From an uncultured Oscillospiraceae bacterium (GTDB lineage: Bacteria > Bacillota > Clostridia > Oscillospirales > Acutalibacteraceae), in contig URFL01000003.1 in the NCBI GenBank assembly GCA_900547105.1, positions 124,001 to 188,000 of the forward strand: DNA of 64,000 bases, written 5' to 3'. The notes under the pieces are model-generated. The model did not search any database. It was not told the DNA's origin and saw nothing but the letters and a program-made list of their open reading frames with translations. Shown piece by piece: positions 56,394 through 64,000 of this stretch. Both the position numbers and the translations under genes were made by a program. How positions within the stretch are numbered: the stretch's first letter is position 1; every line of letters begins with the position of its first letter.

Positions 56394-58291
56394 ACAGTTC
56401 CTCCGTTGGTGTCGGGCGCGGCGGACGCCTCGCGGCTGCCCAGCCACACGATCAGCACCGCAATATCCGCCGGGCTGACCCCGCTGATGCGGGATGCCTG
56501 CCCCACGCTGCGGGGACGCACCCGATTGAGTTTTTCCTGCGCTTCCTTGCGCAGTCCGGTGATGGTGGTATAGTCCAAATTATCCGGCAGCAACCGGTTT
56601 TCCAACCGCCGCATCTCGTCGATCATCGCCTGTTGGCGGCGGATGTAGCCTTCGTACTTGATCTCGACCTCCACCTGCTCCTGCACCAGCGGCGACAGCG
56701 CCGGGCGACCGTGGTCGATGGGGGCAAGGTTGTCGTAAGTCAGCTGCGGGCGGCGCAGCAGCTCTTCCAGCCGCGCACCGGAGGCGAGCGGCGTGGTGTC
56801 GCAAGCGGTCAACACTGCGTTGACCTCTTCGCTCGGGGGCAGCACGGTGTCGTGCAGCCGCCGGCGTTCAGCGTGTTTTTCCGCCTGGCGCGCCTGAAAA
56901 TGCGCCCAGCGCGCATCGTCCACCAATCCGGCGGCGCGCCCGATGGGGGTCAACCGCTCGTCGGCGTTGTCCTGGCGCAAAATCAAGCGATACTCCGACC
57001 GCGAGGTCATCATGCGATAGGGATCGGTGCAGCCCTTGGTCACCAGATCGTCCACCAGCGTGCCAATGTAGCCGTCCGCGCGATCCAAAATCACCGGCGA
57101 CAGCCCGCGCACCTTGCGCGCCGCGTTGATGCCCGCGATCAACCCTTGGGCGGCGGCTTCCTCGTAGCCGGAGCTGCCGTTGAACTGCCCCGCGCCGTAC
57201 AGACCGGGGATATCCAAAAATTCCAGTGTGGGCGCGAGCTGCAGCGGGTCGCAGCAATCGTATTCGATCGCGTACGCGGGGCGCATCACCTGCACCTGCT
57301 CCAACCCCGGAATGGTGTGCAAAAATTGCAGCTGCACATCCTCCGGCAGCGAGGAGGACAATCCCTGCAAATACATTTCCTCGGTGTGCAGCCCGCACGG
57401 CTCAATAAACACCTGATGCCGCTCTTTGTCGGCAAACCGCACGATTTTGTCCTCGATGCTGGGGCAATAGCGGGGGCCCACCCCCTCGATCTTGCCGCCG
57501 TACAGCGGCGAACGGTGCAGATTGTCGAGAATCACCTGCTTGGTCTTTTCGTTGGTCCAGGTGATGTGGCAATCGCAGCGATTTTGCAGCTGGTCGGTGG
57601 TTTCAAACGAAAACGGCGTCACCGGTTCGTCGCCGGGCTGTTCCTCCAACCCGGTGAAATCAACGGTGGAACGCAGCACCCGCGCGGGGGTGCCGGTTTT
57701 GAACCGCCGCAGCGCCACCCCCATATCCAGCAGCGACTGGGTGAGCGAGGTGGCGGCAAACATACCGTCGGGACCGCCGTCGTAGCTGACATCCCCCACG
57801 AAAATTTTGCCTTTCAAAAAGGTGCCGGTCGCCAAAATCACCGCGCGGGCGCGGTATTGCGCCTCCAGCCGGGTGGTCAGCAAAAAACCGTCCGGCTCGC
57901 GGGTCAGCGACACGATCTCCCCCTGCTTGATATGCAGATGCTCGGTGGTTTCCAGCGTGTGCTTCATGGTGGTGGAATATTCCCGCCGGTCGATCTGGGC
58001 GCGCAGCGAATGCACCGCCGGTCCTTTGCCGCGGTTGAGCATCCGCGATTGCAGCATGGTTGCGTCGGCGGCGCGTCCCATCTCGCCGCCCATCGCGTCG
58101 ATCTCGCGCACCAGATGCCCCTTGGCGGTGCCACCGATACAGGGGTTGCAGGGCATATTGCCCACCCAATCCAGATTGATGGTGAAGATCACGGTGGAAC
58201 AGCCCAGCCGCGCGGCGGCGAGCGCCGCTTCGATGCCCGCGTGTCCCGCGCCGATCACCGCCACATCATATTCGCCTGCTAAAAATTTCAT
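56390..58291 (-). CDS. mnmG: tRNA uridine-5-carboxymethylaminomethyl modification enzyme MnmG
   Basis: 633 aa. With MnmE it adds carboxymethylaminomethyl to U34 of tRNAs. N-terminal FAD-binding GAGHAGIEAA (14-23), the NMPCNPCIGGTAKGHL motif with two Cys, and a C-terminal helical MnmE-binding domain. ATG 58291 is chosen since homologues begin at this MKFLxGEYDVAVIGAG; the open frame runs 76 codons upstream into the gyrA end. mnmE is not adjacent here. Operon mnmG-rsmG, probably continuing to noc. Confidence 0.96.
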   Translation of the reverse strand: MKFLAGEYDVAVIGAGHAGIEAALAAARLGCSTVIFTINLDWVGNMPCNPCIGGTAKGHLVREIDAMGGEMGRAADATMLQSRMLNRGKGPAVHSLRAQIDRREYSTTMKHTLETTEHLHIKQGEIVSLTREPDGFLLTTRLEAQYRARAVILATGTFLKGKIFVGDVSYDGGPDGMFAATSLTQSLLDMGVALRRFKTGTPARVLRSTVDFTGLEEQPGDEPVTPFSFETTDQLQNRCDCHITWTNEKTKQVILDNLHRSPLYGGKIEGVGPRYCPSIEDKIVRFADKERHQVFIEPCGLHTEEMYLQGLSSSLPEDVQLQFLHTIPGLEQVQVMRPAYAIEYDCCDPLQLAPTLEFLDIPGLYGAGQFNGSSGYEEAAAQGLIAGINAARKVRGLSPVILDRADGYIGTLVDDLVTKGCTDPYRMMTSRSEYRLILRQDNADERLTPIGRAAGLVDDARWAHFQARQAEKHAERRRLHDTVLPPSEEVNAVLTACDTTPLASGARLEELLRRPQLTYDNLAPIDHGRPALSPLVQEQVEVEIKYEGYIRRQQAMIDEMRRLENRLLPDNLDYTTITGLRKEAQEKLNRVRPRSVGQASRISGVSPADIAVLIVWLGSREASAAPDTNGGTV

Positions 58292-58379
58292 GTTGTGGTC
58301 TGCCCTTTCAAACAAAGAGCGACCGGCGCGGGCGTTGTCCAAAAAATCGGAACTGCCCTTTGCCGGCCGCCTGCATTTT

Positions 58380-60905
58380 TTACTCCTGCGGCGCGTCAGC
58401 CGTCTGGTCGGCGGGCGCTTCGACTGCCTCGCCGGCAGCTGCGGTAGACTCGCCCTCTTCCGCGGCTTCTTCCGGATCCTCATGCGGGGCGCGCGCCATC
58501 GCCACGATCTTAGCGCCATCGTCCAGCCGCATCACCCGCACGCCCTTGCTGGGACGGCGGCATTGGCGGATCTCGGCAGCAGACATACGGATGATCACGC
58601 CGTCCGACGCAATCAGAATGATGTCGTCGTTCAGATCCACCACGCGGATCGCGGCAACATCGCCGAATTCGGCGGTGTGGTAGTTGGTCAAGCCCTTACC
58701 GCCGCGCGACTGCACGCGATAATCGCTCTGCTCGCTCAATCGGCCGTAACCGGTTTCGGAAATGGTCAGCACCAAGCCGTCCTCGCGGCAAACCGCCATA
58801 CCCACCACTTCGTCATCGGGGGCGAGGGTCAACGCTTTCACGCCGCGCGCCGGGCGACCCACCACCCGCGCGTCGTTTTCGTCAAAGCAGATCGCCATAC
58901 CCTTGCGGGTGCCGACCAGCAGTTTTTGATAGCTGTCGGTCACTTTCACACCCACCAGCTGGTCGCCTTCGTCCAGATCAATGGCGATCAAGCCGTTTTT
59001 GCGGGCGTTGGCATACGCCGACAGGCGGGTACGCTTGATGATGCCCTGGCGGGTGACCATGCACAAATACTGATCCGTGTCGAAATCAGTAGTGCGGATC
59101 ATCGCGGTCACCTTTTCCTCCGGCGCCAGCGGCAGCAGGTTGACAATGTTCATCCCCTTGGAGGTACGGCTGCCTTCCGGCACCTCATAACACTTCAGCC
59201 GGTACACCCGCCCCGCCGAGGTGAAGAACATCACATAGTCGTGGCTGGAGCACAGGAACATGGTTTCGGTTACATCCTCCTCGCGGGTGGACATACCCAA
59301 AATACCGCGACCGCCGCGGCGCTGGGCTTTGTATACATCCGCCGCCTGGCGTTTGATGTAGCCCAGCCGGGTCAGCGTCAGCACACATTCCTCCACCGGG
59401 ATCAGATCTTCGATATCCACTTCGCCGGATACCGCTGAAATCTCGGTGCGGCGCTCATCGCCGTATTTATCCCGCATCCGCAGGCACTCGTCTTTCACAA
59501 TGGCTTTGATCTTGTGCTCGTCGGCGAGGATGCCCTCGTATTCCGCGATCTTGGCGAGCAGATTGTTCAGCTCGTCCACGATCTTCTGGCGTTCCAGACC
59601 CGCCAAACGACCCAGCTGCATCTTCACGATCGCGTCCGCCTGCACATCGTCAAACGCGAACCGCTCCATCAACCGCTCTTTCGCGGTGGGCACATCCGCC
59701 GCGTTGCGGATGATGCTGATAACCTCGTCGATAAAGTCGCAGGCGGTTTTCAGCGCTTCCCAAATGTGCGCTTTTTCCTGTGCCTTGCGCAGATCAAACT
59801 GGGTGCGGCGGGTGATGACCTCCACCTGAAACTTGATGTATTCTTCCAGCATCTGTTTCAGGGTGAGCACCCGCGGGATGCCGTTCACCAGCGCCAGCAT
59901 GATGACACCGAAGGTCACCTGCATTTGGGTGTAGGCGTACAGCTGGTTGAGCACGATCTGCGGGTTGGCGTCCTTTTTCAGGTCGATAACCACCCGCATA
60001 CCGTCTTTGTTGGAGTGATCCACCACATCGTGGATGCCGTCAATGCGCTTGTCGTCCACCAGCGTGATGATGGATTTGACCAGATTCAGCTTGTTGACCT
60101 GGTAAGGAATTTCGGTGATAACAATGCGGAATTTGCCGTTGCTGGCTTCCTCAATTTCGGTACGGGCGCGCACCGTCAGCCGGCCGCGACCGGTCGCATA
60201 CGCGGCGCGGATGCCCGCGTGACCCATGATCACACCGCCGGTCGGGAAATCGGGGCCTTTGATGCAATCCATAATATCCGGCAGCTCCGCTTCCGGATTG
60301 TCGATCAGCAGACAGATGCCGTCCACCACCTCGCGCAGGTTGTGGGGCGGAATGTTGGTCGCCATACCCACCGCGATACCGGTGGAACCGTTCACCAGCA
60401 GGTTGGGGAATCGGGACGGCAACACCGTCGGCTCGTCCAGACGATCGTCGTAGTTGCGCCCGAAATCCACCGTTTCTTTCTCGATATCCGCCAGCATATC
60501 CAGCGACATTTTGCTCATACGCGCTTCGGTGTATCGATACGCCGCCGCGGGGTGACCGTCGATGGAACCGAAGTTGCCGTGACCGTCAATCAGCGGGTAG
60601 CGCAGCGAAAAGTCCTGCGCCATACGCACCATCGCGTCGTACACCGACGCGTCACCGTGCGGATGATACCGACCCAGCACCGCACCCACCGTGTCGGCGC
60701 ACTTACGGTACGCTTTGTCGGGGGTCAGGCTGTTTTCATGCATGGTGTACAGAATACGGCGGTGCACCGGTTTTAAGCCGTCCCGCACATCGGGCAGCGC
60801 CCGCGAGACCAGAACCGACACGGAATAATCCAGAAACCGCTGTTTCATTTCTTTTTCCAGATTGACCGTTTTGATTTTTTGATTCTGTATGATTTGTTCG
60901 TCCAT
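58380..60905 (-). CDS. gyrA: DNA gyrase subunit A
   Basis: 841 aa. Breakage-reunion subunit of gyrase; catalytic Tyr125 in AAAYRYTEARM, winged-helix domain before it, coiled coil and C-terminal beta-pinwheel with the GyrA box region QRRGGRG. The quinolone-determining region reads HPHGDASVYD: Ala86 stands at the position of E. coli Ser83, while Asp90 matches Asp87. The gene is separated from gyrB by two membrane-protein genes. ATG 60905 overlaps the upstream gene's ribosome-site region, with a gap of four bases. Confidence 0.97.
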   Translation of the reverse strand: MDEQIIQNQKIKTVNLEKEMKQRFLDYSVSVLVSRALPDVRDGLKPVHRRILYTMHENSLTPDKAYRKCADTVGAVLGRYHPHGDASVYDAMVRMAQDFSLRYPLIDGHGNFGSIDGHPAAAYRYTEARMSKMSLDMLADIEKETVDFGRNYDDRLDEPTVLPSRFPNLLVNGSTGIAVGMATNIPPHNLREVVDGICLLIDNPEAELPDIMDCIKGPDFPTGGVIMGHAGIRAAYATGRGRLTVRARTEIEEASNGKFRIVITEIPYQVNKLNLVKSIITLVDDKRIDGIHDVVDHSNKDGMRVVIDLKKDANPQIVLNQLYAYTQMQVTFGVIMLALVNGIPRVLTLKQMLEEYIKFQVEVITRRTQFDLRKAQEKAHIWEALKTACDFIDEVISIIRNAADVPTAKERLMERFAFDDVQADAIVKMQLGRLAGLERQKIVDELNNLLAKIAEYEGILADEHKIKAIVKDECLRMRDKYGDERRTEISAVSGEVDIEDLIPVEECVLTLTRLGYIKRQAADVYKAQRRGGRGILGMSTREEDVTETMFLCSSHDYVMFFTSAGRVYRLKCYEVPEGSRTSKGMNIVNLLPLAPEEKVTAMIRTTDFDTDQYLCMVTRQGIIKRTRLSAYANARKNGLIAIDLDEGDQLVGVKVTDSYQKLLVGTRKGMAICFDENDARVVGRPARGVKALTLAPDDEVVGMAVCREDGLVLTISETGYGRLSEQSDYRVQSRGGKGLTNYHTAEFGDVAAIRVVDLNDDIILIASDGVIIRMSAAEIRQCRRPSKGVRVMRLDDGAKIVAMARAPHEDPEEAAEEGESTAAAGEAVEAPADQTADAPQE

Positions 60906-60909
60906 ACGT

Positions 60910-62337
60910 CTATTCTCCTATCGTCAACAGTCTTTTGACCAGCTCCGGATCGGGAACGGCTTGCCACGGAATACACAGCTGTCCCACCGGCGTTTGCAGC
61001 GCCAAGATATCCTGTTTGATCAAGCTTTTATACCAACCATGCGGAATAAACCGCAAACAACCGTTTTCTTCCACCGCGATCCCGCCGGTGGTAAACGCAA
61101 TGCCGCGCGTGATCTTTTGCGGCTGCGGCTGCCGCCACAGCAAAAAGCCGGTGGTGACCCCCTGCGCCAGCAACAAAATCAGCAGCGCATACACCGCCAT
61201 CGCGGCGGGATAGGGCATCGGCAGCGGGAACAGCCCGCTGAGCAGCACCCCCGCTACCGCCGCACCCGCCATATTAAACGGCAGCGTATGGGCGGTCAAC
61301 ACCCCGACCCAATGGTCGGTTTCGCGGCGGGTGTCGGGTTGATACTGAAACTGGGTCAGCACATCCTGCTGAAGCGTAATATCCGGCAGCGGCGCCATCG
61401 TTTCCGCCAGCGCCATCATCCGGCCGCTGCTTTTGCGCCGCGCGGGCGGAATGGCGGGATACACCCGCCGCCGCAAATGCTCCAGCGCCGGGGTGGTCAG
61501 ATCCTCCGCCTGCCACACAATGGCGGCGTAGCCGTCGCTGACCGTCAGCGTGTGGGGCGATTCCCACACCGTCGTTTGGGGATGGCGGAAATACACCACC
61601 GTGCGGGTGTGCGGTGTAATTTTCACCGCGCGGTCAGCATACACTTCGATCACGCCGGTCTGCTCCTGCCGCAAGGCGGCAAATCCGACCAAACGGCGTT
61701 GTTCCTTTTTCCGGCGGAAATAACCGACCGCCACAAAAACGGTGTAAACCGCGATCGCCGCCAGACAAACGGCGCTCGCGACCATGCCGCCGGGAATACT
61801 GCGATCCATCACGGTGGACACCGCCGACAACGCGAAAAAGATCAGTAAAATATATCCGGACACCACCGCCGGCCAGGCGGGCATATGCGTTTGGTTGTCC
61901 ACCTCCAACAGCCGCGCGCGGTTGAGAGGAGAGGAGGCGGTCGCCATTTTGGGAGTGGTGGTATCCTCGTCCGGATCCGGCTCGCGATAAGCGGGCAGCG
62001 GCGGTTCCATCTCCACAGCGGGAACCGTGGGCCATGCCGGCGCAGCGTACGGATACCCAGGCGCGGCCATCGGCGGTGTGCCGGGCGGTGCGCTCCATGC
62101 CGGGGGCATCGGTGCCGGTGCGGGTGCGGGTGCTTCCCGCGGGGGAAGCCACGGCTCCGGCGCATCCGGCGCGGACTGTTCCACGTGGAACGGCGCCGCT
62201 GTTGGCACATCCGTTGCGGGCACAGCCGCCGCAGGTGTCGGTTCATCCGGTACCGCGGGCGTGTCCGGCGACACAGGTTCCGCTATCCGGTTGTTATCCG
62301 GTTGTTGTTGCATTGGTTGTTGCGTTGGTTGCTCCAT
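60910..62337 (-). CDS. Pro-rich membrane protein of unknown function between gyrB and gyrA
   Basis: 475 aa, not recognised. Residues 1-155 are Pro/Ala-rich, acidic and probably disordered. Then two membrane helices (about 160-215), a beta-rich segment (about 225-280, VIEVYADRAVKITPHTRTVV), two more helices (about 345-405) and a second beta-rich segment (about 412-470, FTTGGIAVEENGCLRFIPH). The helix-pair plus beta unit resembles the YcxB-like layout, perhaps duplicated. AAAGGAGG precedes ATG 62337. A parS-like site lies inside the disordered-region codons. Confidence 0.8.
   Translation of the reverse strand: MEQPTQQPMQQQPDNNRIAEPVSPDTPAVPDEPTPAAAVPATDVPTAAPFHVEQSAPDAPEPWLPPREAPAPAPAPMPPAWSAPPGTPPMAAPGYPYAAPAWPTVPAVEMEPPLPAYREPDPDEDTTTPKMATASSPLNRARLLEVDNQTHMPAWPAVVSGYILLIFFALSAVSTVMDRSIPGGMVASAVCLAAIAVYTVFVAVGYFRRKKEQRRLVGFAALRQEQTGVIEVYADRAVKITPHTRTVVYFRHPQTTVWESPHTLTVSDGYAAIVWQAEDLTTPALEHLRRRVYPAIPPARRKSSGRMMALAETMAPLPDITLQQDVLTQFQYQPDTRRETDHWVGVLTAHTLPFNMAGAAVAGVLLSGLFPLPMPYPAAMAVYALLILLLAQGVTTGFLLWRQPQPQKITRGIAFTTGGIAVEENGCLRFIPHGWYKSLIKQDILALQTPVGQLCIPWQAVPDPELVKRLLTIGE
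62177..62192. promoter_or_regulatory. parS-like site in the gyrB-gyrA interval
   Basis: TGTTCCACGTGGAACG: the central 14 bases GTTCCACGTGGAAC are a perfect palindrome; two differences from the parS consensus TGTTCCACGTGAAACA. Confidence 0.7.
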
Positions 62338-62444
62338 CCGACCATCCTCCTTTCGGGTGGAATATGAAAATGAATGGATATTTTTTGTAGGAAAATTTAT
62401 CCGTTTGAAACGATTTTTTTAACTAGGAAAAGTTAATCCCTCAC

Positions 62445-62700
62445 AAGCCTTCCCCTTGAGGTAATTCCCCCGCGTGCGGGGGAAATGTCGGCGCAGCCGA
62501 CAAAAGGGGCCCGTCTTCGGAAGAAAAAGGGGGACCGCCGAACGGCGGTGGATGAGGTGGTAAACCAGTTGTTTATTGCTTGCTAACTGTTGTTTGAAAA
62601 ACAAGAATATATGCAACCGTTATATAGCAAAAATTATATAGGCTCTAAACACCTCATCCGCTTCGCTACGCTCAGCACCTTCCCCTCTAGGGGAAGGCTT
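62445..62700. repeat. Family A MITE-like element with extended left arm
   Basis: Left arm AAGCCTTCCCCTTGAGG + extra segment (CCCCCGCGTGCGGGGG, GTCGGCGCAGCCGAC) + CCGCCGAACGGCGGTGGATGAGG; AT-rich core; right arm CACCTCATCCGCTTCGC...TAGGGGAAGGCTT. The same extra segment is in the copy at 1553, but there with a different stem variant. Confidence 0.75.
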
Positions 62701-62807
62701 GATGAAGTTTCATCGTCACCGAAGAATCTTCTCCGGTATTACCCTTTTTCTCTTCGTAGGGGGCGATGCCCACATCGCCTCGCAAGCAAACGCACTCCCC
62801 TTACGGC

Positions 62808-62964
62808 GGGCGCATGGCCCCTTTGTGTAAAGGGGGCTGTCACGACCATGGTCGTGACTGGGGGATTGTTGCCGTCCGGTGGACAGCGCTTGAGCAAATA
62901 TCTTTGTGACAATCCCTCCGCCACAGCTGACGGTGTGCCACCTCCCTTTACACAAGGGAGGCTT
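62808..62964. repeat. Family C MITE-like element, copy 2
   Basis: Same order as 1691-1848: TGGCCCCTTTGTGTAAAGGG start, GTCACGACCATGGTCGTGAC stem, GGGGGATTGTTGCCGTCC, CCTCCCTTTACACAAGGGAGG end. Preceded by GGCGATGCCCACATCGCC (62762-62779), a motif also beside copies near 2351, 50788 and 54359. With the family A copy it fills the 62338-63008 gap. Confidence 0.75.
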
Positions 62965-63008
62965 TGGTTCTCCTATGTTTTTGAGAAAGTCGTGGGGTGT
63001 CTGCAAAC

Positions 63009-63539
63009 TCACATTTTTTCTTTTTTGTCGCTATCTTTGGCGGGGATAGCGTCTGCCAGGAAGCACTGGGTCTCTTCGCTGATTTCACGGTGCGGAATCC
63101 CGACAAACTCGCGGTCGATCTGCACGATCATCAGCTCCGGCTCGCGGATCAGGCGGCAGCGATCAAACGGATAAAACATCATCCGCTCCGCTTCGCCAAA
63201 CCCCAATCCCTTATCAAACACCGACAAGCGAATGGTTTCGTTGTCCGCCAGCTGCTGTTTCACCGCCGAGCGGCGGAAAAACGGCATAATAAACCACTGG
63301 CCGACCCCGACCACCGCCGCCACGATCGCGATAAACAGCGACAGCCCGCGGTGCGGTTCAAATGCGATAAAATCAATCAGCGAGATCACCCCGACCACCG
63401 CCATCAACACCGACTGCACGATCAGGCGCGGGCGGCTGAGCGAAGACGCGTTGGCGTGGTTAAACACCGTGGTCAGCGTCGCCTCGTCCAGTTGATACGC
63501 CACCCGCTCGCGCAGCGCTCCGTACATTTCGTCTGCCAT
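63009..63539 (-). CDS. YcxB-like membrane protein
   Basis: 176 aa. Two membrane helices (about 40-58 and 65-85, VLMAVVGVISLIDFI and IAIVAAVVGVGQWFI) followed by a beta-rich cytoplasmic domain (about 95-160, LSVFDKGLGFGEAERMMFYPF), the layout of YcxB-like proteins (PF14317). Function unknown. It starts 12 bases after the gyrB stop, so it is probably cotranscribed with gyrB. Confidence 0.75.
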   Translation of the reverse strand: MADEMYGALRERVAYQLDEATLTTVFNHANASSLSRPRLIVQSVLMAVVGVISLIDFIAFEPHRGLSLFIAIVAAVVGVGQWFIMPFFRRSAVKQQLADNETIRLSVFDKGLGFGEAERMMFYPFDRCRLIREPELMIVQIDREFVGIPHREISEETQCFLADAIPAKDSDKKEKM

Positions 63540-63551
63540 AGCCGACCGTCC

Positions 63552-64000
63552 TTAAATATCCAGATTCGCCACATACTGGGCGTTTTTCTCAATAAACTCG
63601 CGGCGCGGTTCCACCTTGTCGCCCATCAAAATGGTGAACGCTTCGTCCGCCGCGGCAGCATCCTCCAGCTCCACCCGCAGCATGGTGCGGAACGCCGGAT
63701 CCATGGTGGTTTCCCACAGCTGCTCGGGGTCCATTTCACCAAGACCTTTGTACCGCTGGACATCGGCCTTGCCCTCAAACTCCGCAATATAGCGGTCGCG
63801 CTCCTCATCCGAGAACGCATACCGCAGCTGCTTGCCTTTGGACACCTTGAACAGCGGCGGCTGGGCGATATAGACATGCCCCTCGTCGATCAGCGGGCGC
63901 ATATAGCGGAAGAAGAAGGTAAGCAGCAGGGTGCAGATGTGCGAACCGTCGACATCGGCATCCGCCATGATGATGACTTTGCCGTAGCGCAGCTTGGACA
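63552..64000 (-). CDS. gyrB: DNA gyrase subunit B (5' part outside window)
   Basis: Last 149 codons. The TOPRIM metal motif IIMADADVDGSHI and the conserved C-terminal QRYKGLGEMDPEQLWETTMDP identify a type II topoisomerase B subunit; the nearby gyrA favours GyrB over ParE. The gene enters from the right edge. Confidence 0.95.
   Translation of the reverse strand, partial: SKLRYGKVIIMADADVDGSHICTLLLTFFFRYMRPLIDEGHVYIAQPPLFKVSKGKQLRYAFSDEERDRYIAEFEGKADVQRYKGLGEMDPEQLWETTMDPAFRTMLRVELEDAAAADEAFTILMGDKVEPRREFIEKNAQYVANLDI

Overview
The window is a gene-dense, GC-rich chromosomal segment from a low-GC-phylum (Bacillota) anaerobe, most likely a spore-forming member of the Clostridia close to Oscillospirales/Ruminococcaceae. 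Support for this comes from spoIIR, a LysM-GH18 protein of the spore-cortex/germination type, a Na+-pumping decarboxylase operon, dockerin-bearing polysaccharide enzymes, an L27 precursor with its Prp protease, and a gyrB..gyrA..mnmG-rsmG-noc and parA-parB arrangement typical of the origin-proximal region of Bacillota. Family placement is inference; no rRNA is present.

Layout. 1-8.4 kb: 3'-truncated secD, mgtE behind an M-box riboswitch, a CmpB-like membrane protein, a transglutaminase-like lipoprotein, and a tRNA Gly-Arg-His-Gln cluster. 8.4-12.5 kb: oxaloacetate decarboxylase operon (gamma-like, biotin carrier, beta, alpha) and tRNA-Val. 12.5-18 kb: class Ic aspartate aminotransferase, tadA, a CPBP protease and guaB. 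18-23 kb: a three-gene surface-protein operon divergent from a MerR regulator, and a hairpin-rich non-coding block. 23-28.4 kb: a GH38-like enzyme coupled to a HAD phosphatase, and a lipoprotein that fuses a propeller-like domain to a rhodanese. 28.5-39.7 kb: two giant secreted proteins (double beta-helix, 1690 aa; GH3, 1770 aa) sharing an unrecognised sandwich-like module and C-terminal dockerins. 40-44.4 kb: parA-parB-serS with parS sites, and LysM-GH18. 44.4-54.2 kb: XRE/small-protein pair, YitT, mini-RNase III, obgE, acyl-ACP thioesterase, L27-Prp-L21 with its leader RNA, DUF1624 membrane protein, spoIIR, DUF378, CorC-like protein and a flavin reductase. 54.8-64 kb: noc, rsmG, mnmG, gyrA, two membrane proteins and the 3' part of gyrB.

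Intergenic regions over about 300 bp are mostly filled by three families of short MITE-like elements (called A, B and C here) with inverted arms and no coding capacity, including one nested insertion. Replication and segregation genes, translation genes and envelope or spore genes are interleaved as expected near an origin. The least explained items are: the module shared by the two dockerin proteins; the GH38-like enzyme that lacks the usual nucleophile; a 42-bp inverted repeat containing parS that abuts the parA promoter; the OadB insertion carrying an EF-hand-like loop; and the homologous modules inside the surface-protein operon. No CRISPR array, transposase gene, phage gene or rRNA was found.
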